A stretch of 64,000 nt of DNA from Streptosporangium sp. NBC_01756 (GCF_035917975.1 NZ_CP109130.1:4960001-5024000); one strand, 5' to 3'; shown: positions 32,133 to 41,583, counted from the first letter of the stretch. Numbers and translations: made by a program. The notes: generated by a model not told the origin, from the sequence alone.

Positions 32133-32351
32133 GCCCTCGGGCCTCGCCGGCGACGAGATCTCGGTTCGAGGGAGCAGGAACCTGGACCCCTCTCGTCTGC
32201 TACGGCGGGCACGCGGTGCGGCTACGGCCCGGGGCACCGCCGGTAATCTTCGCGTTTCCCATTCCCACCGGATGGTCAGGCGCGCATCGTCCTTGAAACC
32301 AGCCGGGTAGACGCTCATGACCACCAGGAATTCCTCGGTCTCCAGACCTCC

Positions 32352-32711
32352 ATGAGCCGGATCACCGAGGACACCGACCTGCCCAGCGGCCCGCTGAGCG
32401 CGGGGACGGTCGTCATGCCGAACCTGAACGCGGCCGACCACGACCCGCAGGCGTTTCCCGTGCCCGGCCGGTTCGACATTCACCGTTTCACCGACCACCC
32501 GCCCAACCCGCATGTGGCATTCGGTTACGGCCCGCACCGCTGCCTGGCCGCCAGCCTCGCCAGGGTCGAGCTCACCGAGGCGATCAGAGCCCTGGTCACT
32601 CAGCGACCCGCTCTCCGGCTGACCGCCTCGCCCGAGTCGGTGGCCTGGACCGACGGCCTGGTCTTCCGGCCGGTCGCCATGCACGTCACCGCAGCTGGAA
32701 GACGTGCATGA
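32352..32711 (+). pseudogene. Cytochrome P450, C-terminal fragment
   Basis: The reading frame carries the last quarter of a P450: AGTVVMPNLNAADHDPQAFP, then FDIHRF, and the heme loop AFGYGPHRCLAASLARVEL (F-x2-G-x3-C with the Cys ligand). Everything before the K-helix (I-helix, ExxR) is missing. The sequence upstream (32133-32340) does not encode it in any frame I could follow. It is a truncated gene, probably left by a deletion. A protein from ATG 32352 would be inactive. Confidence 0.75.
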
Positions 32712-32858
32712 CGAAGACCGCGGGTCCACCCGGTCCGTCGGTGCCGCGGCCGATCGCGGAACCCCACGAGTGATGCGGTCGCCCATCCGGCCAGTCCGCT
32801 GGGTGCCGCGTGGCACGCCGGAGATTCCCCGTCACCGTGCACCTTGTAGGTTCGAGGG

Positions 32859-33038
32859 ATGAGCACTGACGACCGACGGCCTCCGCTTTTCGAGGTCATC
32901 CCGGACCAGGACGAGCGGCCTGAGCCGCTCATCGTGCACACCTCCGAGGGCACCCTGAGCGTGGCGGCCGACCTGACGGCCGAGGAGTTCGAGATCCTCG
33001 ACGAGCTCAGACGAGTGGCCGCCAAAAAGCGGGGCTGA
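32859..33038 (+). CDS. Small hypothetical protein (59 aa)
   Basis: ATG at 32859 follows TTCGAGGG, and the frame runs 59 codons to TGA at 33036. The protein begins MSTDDRRPPLFEVIPDQDE and contains LTAEEFEILDELRRVAAKK, a charged helix. I do not recognise it. It lies 54 nt before a WXG-type small protein and the 1315-aa toxin-like gene, so it may be a chaperone, secretion partner or immunity candidate of that locus; nothing in the sequence proves this. Confidence 0.5.
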   Translation: MSTDDRRPPLFEVIPDQDERPEPLIVHTSEGTLSVAADLTAEEFEILDELRRVAAKKRG

Positions 33039-33092
33039 TGTTTTGGGCGAGTTGTACGATTAAATCGTGACGAATGATGACAAAGACGCGTA

Positions 33093-33386
33093 ATGGACCA
33101 CGGCTATAGCGCGCAGCCCCAGGAGATCCAGCAGCATGGGCATGCTGCAGCCGAAGAGATCGAGCGCATCCACGGCGTGCTGCACGATGTGAGAGAGGCC
33201 TTCGTGGCGGCCGGGCGACCGATGGGCGACGACCAGTACGGCGCCGAGATGGAGAAGAGCTACCCGGTCATGCGCGACGACATCTTCAACGCCTTCAACG
33301 CCTACCTCGACGAGCTCGATGGCGTCGACGGGGGCCTGCACGTCACCGGGGCGACCTACCAGGCCGCAGAGCACCCGGAGACCTGA
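33093..33386 (+). CDS. WXG100/EspC-like small helical protein
   Basis: A 97-aa protein that looks like a helical hairpin (HGHAAAEEIERIHGVLHDVREAF, then EMEKSYPVMRDDIFNAFNAYLDEL) of the size and position of ESX-type small partners encoded before WXG toxins. There is no strict WXG. It lies 6 nt before the large gene, so the two are surely cotranscribed and probably translated together. By analogy with EsxE/EsxF before CpnT it may guide secretion through a type VII system; that is inferred. Confidence 0.65.
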   Translation: MDHGYSAQPQEIQQHGHAAAEEIERIHGVLHDVREAFVAAGRPMGDDQYGAEMEKSYPVMRDDIFNAFNAYLDELDGVDGGLHVTGATYQAAEHPET

Positions 33387-33392
33387 CGGGCG

Positions 33393-36300
33393 GTGTGGCT
33401 CGACGGGGAGATACCCGGCTGGATACGGCCGTGGATCGGCTGGGTGGTCGGCATGGACTGGCCCCAGGCCGAAGAGTCCAAGCTGTTCGCCCTGGCCGAC
33501 GCGCTGGCGGACGCGGCCTACCGGGTCGCGGACGGCACCGGCGTCTCCACCCCTGACCGGGAGGCATGGGACGGCGCGGCGCTCGAAGCCTTCGTCGAAC
33601 ACACCTCACGCAAAGTCGGCAGTCGCCAGGCGGAGGTGCTGGCCCGTCTGGTGACGATGGCGATGGCGCTGAACGACCTCGGCGTGCAGGTCCAGTACAC
33701 CAAGCGGATGATCAAGCTGTCGATCGTGTTTCTGACCTCCCAGCTGATCACGCTGCTGCCGGTCATCATGAACCCGGCCACGAGCGGCCCGGGGCTGGCG
33801 GCGGCGGGGTTGCGAGCCCGCTTCACCAAGGCGATCGTCACGGAGCTGGCCAAACGGCTGCTGTTCAACATCGCCCTTTTCGGCGGCTTGATGGGTGGGA
33901 TGGATCTGTATGTGCAGGCCACCCAGACCCGGCGTGACCGGATCGACTGGAACCAGGTGCTGGCCTCGATAGGCTCCGGTGCGCTCAACGGGGTGTTCCT
34001 GACGGGTGCGATCTGGCTGAGGCCGCCGCGGACGCTGCTGGACTTCATGATCACCTCTGGTGTGGCAGGTGGCCTGACCGACGCGACCATGCAGGCCTTC
34101 GACGACCAGCCGTTCGATCTGGAGCGGTTGCTGAAGGGCCTCTTCGGGGGGGCCGTCAGCGCCGCGGACGCGCGCTGGGCCGGCGGGAACCCTCACTTCG
34201 GCCGGTCGGACGGCGACGGAGCGGCTCCGCCCAGGGCACGCGGGGGCGATGGTCCGCTGCCGTCCGATCCGTTCGGCGGTCCACGGCGCGACGGTCCGCC
34301 GCTGTCCGATCCGTTCGGTGGTCCACGGCGCGATGGTCCGCCGCCGTCTGATCCGTTCGGTGGTCCACGGCGCGACGACTCCACGACGCTCGCCGGGTAT
34401 GTGCCGGAGAGCCACGGAGCGCGGCCGCACCCGGAGAACCAGACCCTGCCCACAGGCCAGGACGGCATGCGAACAGGGGAAGAGGGTACGCGGCTCGCGC
34501 AGGGAACCGAGGCCGGCGACCGTATCCCCCCGCGGCTGCCCGACGCCGACCTCGTCGGCACCCGCTCGCGGCATGGGGGCCCCGGGATCGTCCCGGACGC
34601 CCCCGGGACAGGTCATGTCGGGAACAGGGGCAGAGACCTCATAGCCGGGCCGGCTCGTGACCTGCGGCCGGAACCGCTCGCCGTACGCGGATCCGAGCCC
34701 AGCCTGATCGAGAGCAAGCTCAACTGGGGCCAGGAGCGGCCCGCCGCCGGCCCGCCGCGACCGCCGCACGTATTCGGCCCGGTGGCCGCCGAAGGGCCGG
34801 TCGGTGCCTGGGAGCCCGCCGGCCTCGACAGCGTCAGAGTCACCCTCACCGACGGCTCGCACGCCATGCTCACCGACCTGCCCACCTCGCAGGCCAGGGA
34901 TGCCAAGGTGCTGGTCGCCCAGCTCGGCCAGGAGCTCGGGCTGAAGATGCCCTCGGTCCACCCGGTCGGTGACGCCCGGCTGCTGGTCGACTGGGTGTAC
35001 GGCGATCCCGGCCGGATGAGCTGGAGCGGCGAGGCCTGGAACCTGCCCGGAACCGTGGCCACCCGCGACGGTGTTCTCGCCGGCTTGCTCGGCGCCCTGC
35101 TCAGAGATGAGCCCGTCCTGCTGGACGCCCTCTCCGGTGAGGCGGCCCTCATGCCCGAGCCCGCCACGGCGAAGCTGATGAGCAGGTTGTTCATCCGCGA
35201 CCTGGGTGCCGGCCAGGAGGTGTGGGCGCCCAACCCGCTCTCGCCGATGGACGCCGCCAGAATCCAGCACTTCCTGAAGGTCATGCGGCTCGACTTCGCC
35301 GACGCCGGCCTGGCGGACGCACACCGGCGGATGACCGCCACCCTGCAGAAGATCATGGAGAACGTGGTCAGCACCGACTCCATCCTGAAAGCCGACCCCA
35401 CCCAGGCCCTGCCCGAGATCACCGTCCAGCGGCTCAACAGCCGGGGAGAGCAGATCGCTGACGTGGCCGCCGACCTCATGGACACCACCCCGACTGGCGT
35501 CGGCCGCCCCCTCATGGACCCCGCTCAGCGGCTGGCGGACAACCTCGACGAGATCGTGGCCTCGCGCGAGTCCGATCTCGGCCGTGTCGTCACCTTCGGT
35601 GATGGGTCGCAGGCGCTGGCGTTGACCGGCAGGGCCGCCGCCGAGGCGCTGGAGGCCGCGCTGACCCGACGGGCTCTCGGCCTGGACGGCCCCGCGGTCC
35701 ACCAGGCGGCCGACGGCACCGTCTACCAGACGTACGGCAGCGAGCACCTGCGCGCCACCCTGGCCACCGGCATCCGCGACAGCGACCTGATGCCGCTGGC
35801 CGGGAACAGATCGGAGGTGGTGACGTTCAACGACGGCACCAGGGCCATCCGCCACGAGTTCGACAGCATCGGCAAGGCCGACGAGTTCGAGGCGCAGGCC
35901 CACGCGGCGCATGGCATCAGGGACGGCGTCCAGGGCACCTATCGGGCTGCGCCCACCGTCGTATACGAGCACCGCATCGGTCCGTGGCACTGGACCGATA
36001 AGGAGCGCGCCGTGCCCGCCACGCTGCGACCGGAGTTGGACAGGCGCGCGCTGCACGCCTGGCTCACCCACGCCGACCTGTCCACAGCGCCGGCCAGGGA
36101 GAACCCACGCCTGGAGCACCTCGTGCCGGGCGAGGGACTGCTCACCGAGGCCGACAGTGCCGTGCTGCGCTCCAGATACGAGGGGCTGCGGCCGGAGTTC
36201 GAGAGGTACGGCCTGGCCACCCGCTACCAGGAGCATCTGAAGCTGATCAGCCACGTCGATCCGCATGCCGCACTCGACCTGGGCCCGCTGCACGACCGCT

Positions 36301-37340
36301 CCCCGTTGGTCCCCGATTTCCGCGAGACGTCGTGGCGGCCGCCGGGCAACCAGGTGCCCGCGCTGCCGCACCTCCTGGAAGGAAGCAACCTGCGCCAAGT
36401 GAACGAGTTGGCCGTCGGGCGCGCCGCCGACCCCGCGCTGATCCCGATGGCTGAGACACAGCTCGACAGGGCGGACGCCGAGCTCGCCGGCCGGCTCACC
36501 GCGGCGGGCCACGTCTCCGTGCGGGTGCCCGTGAACTGGCTGCCGGGCGACGTCCGACCCCGCAGCGAGATCGTCTTCCGCGGGATGCTGGAAGGCGTCG
36601 AGGACCCCACCCATCTGGGGGACCTGCCCGACAGCGTGCGGCTGACCATCAGGGCGAGCCGGTATGCCAACGTCGAAGACCTGTCGGGCAAGCCCGCCCA
36701 CGCGCTGTTCGGCGCCGGAGTCCGGCTGAAGGTGCTGGCCGTCCAGGAGTCCCTCGGTGAACGGCACCTGCTGGCCGTACAGGTGCCTGACGGGCGTAAG
36801 GCCGACTCGATCGCGCTCCGGGTGCCGCGGATGAAGCCTCCGCTCACTTCCGAACTGCGGCACCACCTCAAGGAGCACGTCGAGAAGACGCCTGCCGGTG
36901 TATGGCTGCGCGATCTCGACAACGAGCACGACCGCGTCCTGACCACCTCCGCCCGCAAGGCGCGACCCATCGACGGCGCCTTCTACGTGGACGGGCACGG
37001 CTCGGAACGCGGCAACGCGATCGGCGACCAGACCCTGGACGCCAGGCTGACGGCGGCCCTGCTGCTGCACAGCCCAGGGCTGTCGCCGCATGACGTCATC
37101 CTGCTGGCCAACTGCCGCATCGGAGCCGGCCGGCACCCGGCGGCCGTCGCCAGGCTCACCGGACACGTCGTCATCGCCGCCGACTCCGCGATCGAGGTGA
37201 CGGAGGGCGGCCACATGCGCGCGGTCTCCAGTGAGCTCGGCCATCTGGGCGGCCGTGGCCGGCTGCGCATCTACTTTCCGGACGACCCGGTCTCCGGCCA
37301 GGTGGTCAAAACAGTCGCGGCCTGGTTCCAAGCACCGTGA
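33393..37340 (+). CDS. CpnT-like WXG100 polymorphic toxin with a putative caspase-like C-terminal domain
   Basis: A 1315-aa protein. Residues 1-100 form the actinobacterial WXG-type secretion domain (WIGWVVGMDWPQAEESKLFALADA; W-x-G at 59-61, AWDGAALEAF). Two or three hydrophobic helices follow (about 107-127, 154-172, 195-210), as in CpnT-type pore domains. Residues 285-330 hold three Pro/Gly-rich repeats, then a long region of unknown function. The C-terminus has FYVDGHGSERG (His1202) and VILLANCRIGAG (Cys1241), followed by VVIAADSAIEV. This His-Cys spacing recalls clan CD peptidase domains (CHAT, C80, caspase-like). The GTG start has a weak ribosome binding site. No obvious immunity gene follows. 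The N-terminal assignment is firm; the C-terminal one is inference. Confidence 0.78.
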   Translation: MWLDGEIPGWIRPWIGWVVGMDWPQAEESKLFALADALADAAYRVADGTGVSTPDREAWDGAALEAFVEHTSRKVGSRQAEVLARLVTMAMALNDLGVQVQYTKRMIKLSIVFLTSQLITLLPVIMNPATSGPGLAAAGLRARFTKAIVTELAKRLLFNIALFGGLMGGMDLYVQATQTRRDRIDWNQVLASIGSGALNGVFLTGAIWLRPPRTLLDFMITSGVAGGLTDATMQAFDDQPFDLERLLKGLFGGAVSAADARWAGGNPHFGRSDGDGAAPPRARGGDGPLPSDPFGGPRRDGPPLSDPFGGPRRDGPPPSDPFGGPRRDDSTTLAGYVPESHGARPHPENQTLPTGQDGMRTGEEGTRLAQGTEAGDRIPPRLPDADLVGTRSRHGGPGIVPDAPGTGHVGNRGRDLIAGPARDLRPEPLAVRGSEPSLIESKLNWGQERPAAGPPRPPHVFGPVAAEGPVGAWEPAGLDSVRVTLTDGSHAMLTDLPTSQARDAKVLVAQLGQELGLKMPSVHPVGDARLLVDWVYGDPGRMSWSGEAWNLPGTVATRDGVLAGLLGALLRDEPVLLDALSGEAALMPEPATAKLMSRLFIRDLGAGQEVWAPNPLSPMDAARIQHFLKVMRLDFADAGLADAHRRMTATLQKIMENVVSTDSILKADPTQALPEITVQRLNSRGEQIADVAADLMDTTPTGVGRPLMDPAQRLADNLDEIVASRESDLGRVVTFGDGSQALALTGRAAAEALEAALTRRALGLDGPAVHQAADGTVYQTYGSEHLRATLATGIRDSDLMPLAGNRSEVVTFNDGTRAIRHEFDSIGKADEFEAQAHAAHGIRDGVQGTYRAAPTVVYEHRIGPWHWTDKERAVPATLRPELDRRALHAWLTHADLSTAPARENPRLEHLVPGEGLLTEADSAVLRSRYEGLRPEFERYGLATRYQEHLKLISHVDPHAALDLGPLHDRSPLVPDFRETSWRPPGNQVPALPHLLEGSNLRQVNELAVGRAADPALIPMAETQLDRADAELAGRLTAAGHVSVRVPVNWLPGDVRPRSEIVFRGMLEGVEDPTHLGDLPDSVRLTIRASRYANVEDLSGKPAHALFGAGVRLKVLAVQESLGERHLLAVQVPDGRKADSIALRVPRMKPPLTSELRHHLKEHVEKTPAGVWLRDLDNEHDRVLTTSARKARPIDGAFYVDGHGSERGNAIGDQTLDARLTAALLLHSPGLSPHDVILLANCRIGAGRHPAAVARLTGHVVIAADSAIEVTEGGHMRAVSSELGHLGGRGRLRIYFPDDPVSGQVVKTVAAWFQAP
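34249..34380 (+). repeat. Three in-frame ~42-bp repeats in the toxin linker
   Basis: The DNA unit encoding PSDPFGGPRRDGPP occurs three times in a row with few changes (TCCGATCCGTTCGGTGGTCC core). It forms the flexible linker between the secretion/pore part and the C-terminal region. Copy number may vary between strains. Confidence 0.85.
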
Positions 37341-37574
37341 GCACCAGACGGAAAGGTGCCGATTCCGCGCCATTTCAGTTGACCGATTGGGTGGGTTTTG
37401 TGCACGTTCTGTTTATTGAGAGGGGTGACAACCCGCTGCCGTGGTGTTTACGTTTACTCAGTTCAATGTAGGGCGGGTGACCGTCTGGTCGGCCCGCCGG
37501 TAGGGGCCGATGCCGGCGGTCACGGGTTCCTGTCGTTTGTTCACAACGTGTCCTTGCGCGGTAAGGAGAACATC

Positions 37575-38315
37575 ATGGCTGTTCCGCAAGTGGTGTCCCG
37601 TGACGAGTGGCTGGCGGCCCGGCTGGATTTGCTCGCACAGGAGAAGGAAGCCACGCGAATGCAGGACGCGGTCGCCGCCCGCCGCCGCGAACTGCCGATG
37701 GTCCGGATCGACAAGGAATACACGTTCGAAGGCCCGGCGGGCCGGGTGCGTCTGGTCGATCTGTTCGAAGGCCGCCGCCAGCTCATCGTCTACCACTTCA
37801 TGTTCGACCCGAGCTGGGAGGACGGCTGCACGAGCTGCTCGTTCGCGGTCGACAACGTGGGTCGTCTGGGTCACCTGCACGCCAGCGACACCGCGTTCGT
37901 GCTCGTCTCCCGCGCGCCGTTGACGAAACTCGAGAAGTTCCAGGCGCGGCTGGGGTGGACGATCCCGTGGTACTCCTCGGCCGGGACCGACTTCAACTAC
38001 GACTTCCACGTCACCAATGACGAATCCGTCGCACCCGTCGAGTACAACTACAAGGACAAGGCGACACTGGAACGCGAGGGCATCGCATTCCTGGGGGAAG
38101 GCGACGCGCACGGCCTGAGCGTCTTCTTCCGGGAGGATGACGCCGTCTTTCACACCTATTCGACGTACGGGCGCGGCCCCGAGGCCTTGTTGAGCACATA
38201 CCACTATCTGGACCTGACACCGCTTGGCCGGCAGCGCTATGTCAACGAGTTCCCCCACTACGACGGGTACGGCGAGGAAGCGGGCCATTCGCACCACGAC
38301 CCCGAGTGCCACTGA
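37575..38315 (+). CDS. DUF899 family thioredoxin-fold protein
   Basis: A 246-aa thioredoxin-like protein of the DUF899 family, predicted dithiol-disulfide oxidoreductases. The core is LFEGRRQLIVYHFMFDPSW, with the redox-type CTSC at residues 88-91, then FVLVSRAPLTKLEKFQ and WYSSAGTDFNYDFHV. The C-terminus is His-rich (HSHHDPECH) and may bind metal. ATG 37575 has AAGGAG 8 nt upstream. The 234-bp gap before it (37341-37574) is AT-richer and must hold its promoter; no other gene is seen there. Substrate unknown. Confidence 0.87.
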   Translation: MAVPQVVSRDEWLAARLDLLAQEKEATRMQDAVAARRRELPMVRIDKEYTFEGPAGRVRLVDLFEGRRQLIVYHFMFDPSWEDGCTSCSFAVDNVGRLGHLHASDTAFVLVSRAPLTKLEKFQARLGWTIPWYSSAGTDFNYDFHVTNDESVAPVEYNYKDKATLEREGIAFLGEGDAHGLSVFFREDDAVFHTYSTYGRGPEALLSTYHYLDLTPLGRQRYVNEFPHYDGYGEEAGHSHHDPECH

Positions 38316-38445
38316 GTGATCGAGTCGATCCCGCCACGGCGCACCGACCCGGACCGCTGACCGGATCCCATCGATCAGCCGCTGGCCGCCCCGACGTCAC
38401 CGCGCCCGAGGACCGAAGTTGCCAAGCCGGTGACCGGCGGCTTCG

Positions 38446-39546
38446 ATGAACCCCGTGTCCCGTCCATCCTCCCTGACCGTACGCCGACGCCGGCCGGCCA
38501 TCCGTACGATCATGATCGCCTGGATGATCGTGATCCTCGGCCCGTTCGCGCTGACCGGCTGCACCCGATCGGCCGAGCCGCCGTCGCTGCCGCCAGGCGG
38601 CGTGTACGACCACGGCGCGGTGGGTGAGAACTCACGGGCCGAACCCGTCCCGACCGACGGCACGGCCGCCTCCGTCACCCGGCCGTTGACGGCGGCCGGC
38701 TGGTTCTGTGCGCAGGTCCGCGCCAATGCGGACGGCCGTGCCCTGTGGTGCCGGATCGGTCACCGCGACCAGGCGGACACGGTCCATCCGCAGGTCGCGC
38801 AGTTCCTGCTCGACCACGACGACCGGCTTGCCTGGGCGTGGTTCCCGTCCACCGAGCAGCCGGCGGACCAGAGGAGAGGCGATCATGTGGCCGATGCCGC
38901 GGCGTCGGCGCTCGCCGCGATCTGGTCCGACGCCGGTGGCCGTGTGCGGCAGGAGATCGACGATTTCGATCGTGTCCTCCGGAACCGGCTGGTGGGGCGG
39001 CGCGACGAGATTCCCCGGACCGGGTGGCGGGACAAGCATGCGGACTACAGCTATTCCGCGATCGACGGACTGGTCGTCACCGCACAGGACGACTCCGTGC
39101 GGCGCTGGCCGTTCGGCGCCGAGCACTACGCGACCACGATGAGCTCCGCCGTGGATGATCTCCGGGCCGGCGGCTACGACTGCGCCTACCCGCCCCAGGA
39201 GAGCTGCAACCGCCCCCGGTCGAACGGCTACTTCCGTGTCACGCTCCGCGATGATCAGATCGTCTCGGCCCGGTTCGGCATCGGCAGCCGGATCGAGTCG
39301 GGGCGGCAACGGCATCTGCTCAGCGAGGAGTTCCCGCACGGACTCACCTTTCTGACCGAGGCGGTACGCGGCCCGGTCACCGAGCGCATCGAACAAGCTC
39401 GGCGGTCCGGCACCGGCTTCGCCGGCATCGTGGCCGGGACGGTGGTAATCATCGACGCGAGCCGGGGCGCCGTCGGCGGAGACGATTTTGCGGCCTACTT
39501 CGACATCCAGATCGGCGCGCCGCTGGCTGCGACCCTGCCCGTGTAG
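38446..39546 (+). CDS. Putative lipoprotein of unknown function
   Basis: A 366-aa secreted protein. The N-terminus has a basic stretch with RRRR, a hydrophobic segment (IMIAWMIVILGPFA) and the lipobox LTGC at about residues 36-39, so it is probably lipid-anchored outside the membrane. The mature part contains four to six Cys (WFCAQVRANADGRALWC, YDCAYPPQESC) that may form disulfides. I do not recognise a known domain. It stands alone between the DUF899 gene and a convergent XRE regulator. The start has no strong ribosome binding site. Confidence 0.7.
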   Translation: MNPVSRPSSLTVRRRRPAIRTIMIAWMIVILGPFALTGCTRSAEPPSLPPGGVYDHGAVGENSRAEPVPTDGTAASVTRPLTAAGWFCAQVRANADGRALWCRIGHRDQADTVHPQVAQFLLDHDDRLAWAWFPSTEQPADQRRGDHVADAAASALAAIWSDAGGRVRQEIDDFDRVLRNRLVGRRDEIPRTGWRDKHADYSYSAIDGLVVTAQDDSVRRWPFGAEHYATTMSSAVDDLRAGGYDCAYPPQESCNRPRSNGYFRVTLRDDQIVSARFGIGSRIESGRQRHLLSEEFPHGLTFLTEAVRGPVTERIEQARRSGTGFAGIVAGTVVIIDASRGAVGGDDFAAYFDIQIGAPLAATLPV

Positions 39547-39673
39547 ACCAGGTGCTCGGCGGAAGAAGGCCTGATGTGCGATGGATGGCCGGACTCGTTC
39601 GGCTCTGCGGGGATGCTCGTCCAGATCCCCGGCGAGCGCCGATCCGGCTCGACAACGCAGGCCGGACGGCAAC

Positions 39674-40543
39674 TCAGGTGATCTCCTGAGGTTCGGGTTC
39701 GGCGGGTGCAGGCGTGGTGGTGAAGCTGGCCAGCAGGTGCAGGGAGGCGGCGGCTTCGGAGCCCGATGGGGCGCTGTAGATCATCATCGTCAGGTCGGGG
39801 TCGTCGGGTGCGCGCATGGCCACGTAGTCAAGGGCGAGCTCGCCGAGCAGGGGGTGGGCGAAGCGTTTGCGGCCGCGGGTCTTGCCGTGCACGGCATGGT
39901 CGGCCCACAGCCGGCGGAAGTCGGCGCTGCGCAGCGACAGCTCGCCGACCAGGGCGGCCAGTTCGGGGTCGTCAGGGTGGCGGCCGGCGTCGAAACGGAG
40001 ATTGGAGACCGTGTCGCGGGCCTTGGTCTGCCAGTCGGGGTAGAGGTCCTTGGCCGTCTCGTCGAGGAAGACCAGGCGGGCCATGTTCCGCTCGGCCGCC
40101 GGCAGGGCGGGGAAGTCGGCGACCAGCAGCCGGGCGAGCTCGTTCCAGGCCAGGACGTCCAACCGGCGGCCGATGATGTAGGCGGGCACGGTGACCAGCG
40201 CCTCCAGCGCCTGCCGCAGCTCCAGGCCCACCTTCTGGGGCCGGGCCGGACGCCTGCGGGCCGCGGCGGGTTTGGCGAGGTTGTTCAGGTAGGCGCGTTC
40301 GTCGGCGTCCAGGCCGAGCGCGTCGGCGACGGCGGACAGCACCTCGGAGGAGACGTTGCGGGCCCGGCCCTGTTCCAGCCGGGTGTAGTAATCGACGCTC
40401 ACGCCCGCCAGCAGGGCCAGCTCCTCCCGGCGCAGGCCGGGCACCCGCCGTTGCCCGCCGAAACCGTTCGCCCCCACCGCGTCGGGACTGAGCCGGGCGC
40501 GCCGGGTCTTGAGAAACTCGCTGAGCTGCCGTGCACGATCCAT
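39674..40543 (-). CDS. XRE-family regulator with MmyB-like ligand-binding domain
   Basis: A 289-aa regulator. The HTH is REELALLAGVSVDYYTRLEQGRA (residues about 38-60). The C-terminal MmyB-like PAS-fold domain begins near LRQALEALVTVPAYIIGRRLDVLAWNELAR and includes LVGELSLRSADFRRLWADHAV and HPLLGELALDYVAM. This domain binds fatty-acid-like ligands in characterised members. Divergent from the small monooxygenase gene 169 nt away, its likely target. Such pairs are frequent in actinomycetes. Confidence 0.9.
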   Translation of the reverse strand: MDRARQLSEFLKTRRARLSPDAVGANGFGGQRRVPGLRREELALLAGVSVDYYTRLEQGRARNVSSEVLSAVADALGLDADERAYLNNLAKPAAARRRPARPQKVGLELRQALEALVTVPAYIIGRRLDVLAWNELARLLVADFPALPAAERNMARLVFLDETAKDLYPDWQTKARDTVSNLRFDAGRHPDDPELAALVGELSLRSADFRRLWADHAVHGKTRGRKRFAHPLLGELALDYVAMRAPDDPDLTMMIYSAPSGSEAAASLHLLASFTTTPAPAEPEPQEIT

Positions 40544-40712
40544 GCCATCCAGTATTGCGATGTTTGTGGGCTTTTACCTGGTTCTGTCAGACCCAGGCAG
40601 GAGCGACCCCGGTTGAACGGAGCTCTGGGCGGCTTTCGGCCCGGCCCGCATGATGGACATCGTTCGCTCCGGCGAACACCACAACGATCACTGTCTGAGC
40701 AGGAGTCACACC

Positions 40713-41012
40713 ATGTCGAACACGCTCACCATCGTCGCCGGATTCCGCGCCAAGCCGGGCCAGGAGGAGCGGCTGCGCCAGGAGTTGAACGCGATGATCG
40801 AGCCCTCCCTGGCGGAGGAGGGCTGCCGGGGCTACCAGCCGTACTCCGACCCCGAGCGGCCCGACCGTATGATCATCGTGGAGGAGTGGGCCGACAGCGC
40901 CGCGTTGGAGTACCACTTCTCGCTGCCGCACTTCAAGCGCGTGGCCCAGGCGCTGGACGAGATCCTGGCAGAGCCGTTCACGCTGCGCCGTCTGACCGAC
41001 ATACCCGCCTGA
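40713..41012 (+). CDS. Antibiotic biosynthesis monooxygenase (ABM) domain protein
   Basis: A 99-aa ferredoxin-like fold protein of the ABM/quinol monooxygenase family: TLTIVAGFRAKPGQEERLRQEL, then GCRGYQPYSDPERPDRMIIVEEWADSAALEYH and the end helix HFKRVAQALDEIL. It would act as a cofactor-free oxygenase or as a small quinone/heme-handling protein, working as a dimer. ATG 40713 has GCAGGAG about 9 nt upstream. Probably controlled by the divergent XRE/MmyB regulator. Confidence 0.87.
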   Translation: MSNTLTIVAGFRAKPGQEERLRQELNAMIEPSLAEEGCRGYQPYSDPERPDRMIIVEEWADSAALEYHFSLPHFKRVAQALDEILAEPFTLRRLTDIPA

Positions 41013-41022
41013 GCCGGAGGCG

Positions 41023-41583
41023 TCATACCCGCCCGAGCCGACGGCGTTCCCAGTCGGCTCTCAGTAGCTCGTATCCCACCGCCCCCTGTTTGGATCCGGG
41101 GATCTCCGGCCTGTCGACGTGAAACGAGCGCACGTACTGCAGGCCGGCCTTCTCCATCACCCGCCGGGACCCGAGGTTGACCGCCAAAGTCTCCGCGTAG
41201 ACGCGGCGGACTCCCAGCTCGCTGAAGGCTTTCCGGATCAGCGCCACCGACCCCTCGGTGGCGTAACCCTTCCCCCAAGCGATCTTGCGCAACCGGTAGC
41301 CCAGCTCAGGCTCGTCCTCGGGCTCACCGTGCTTGGCCCGCAGGAGAAACCATCCGAGGAACTCCCCGGTCGACCTCTCGATCGCGGCGAAGAAACCCTG
41401 GTCGCCGGTGTAGCTCAAGATGCGGGGGAGGACATCGCCGATGATCTTCTCTCGTGACGTCGGCTCACCACCACTCAGATAGCGCATGACCTCGGGATCG
41501 CTGTCAAGCTCCACCAGTTTGTCGGCGTCGTCTTCGGTGATGCGGCGCAGTACCAGCCGCTCGGTTTCCACACAGATCTGCAC
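41023..41583 (-). CDS. GNAT-family N-acetyltransferase (RimJ/RimL type)
   Basis: A 186-aa acetyltransferase. It opens with TERLVLRRITEDDADKLVEL; the acetyl-CoA site is seen in LGYRLRKIAWGKGYATEGS (the R/Q-x-x-G-x-G/A loop) and VNLGSRRVMEKAGLQYVRSF. RimJ/RimL-type enzymes acetylate protein N-termini or small amines; here the substrate is unknown. It converges with the monooxygenase gene (10 nt apart). The start at 41583 sits 37 nt from no other gene, so it is monocistronic. Confidence 0.88.
   Translation of the reverse strand: MQICVETERLVLRRITEDDADKLVELDSDPEVMRYLSGGEPTSREKIIGDVLPRILSYTGDQGFFAAIERSTGEFLGWFLLRAKHGEPEDEPELGYRLRKIAWGKGYATEGSVALIRKAFSELGVRRVYAETLAVNLGSRRVMEKAGLQYVRSFHVDRPEIPGSKQGAVGYELLRADWERRRLGRV

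Noticed and set aside
31896-32816. Minus-strand frame of 306 aa across the DUF5335-like gene and P450 fragment
   Set aside because: It is antisense to two regions with recognisable proteins; only a short stretch (EEFLVVMSVYPAGFKDDARL) looks protein-like, and I could not link it to a gene.
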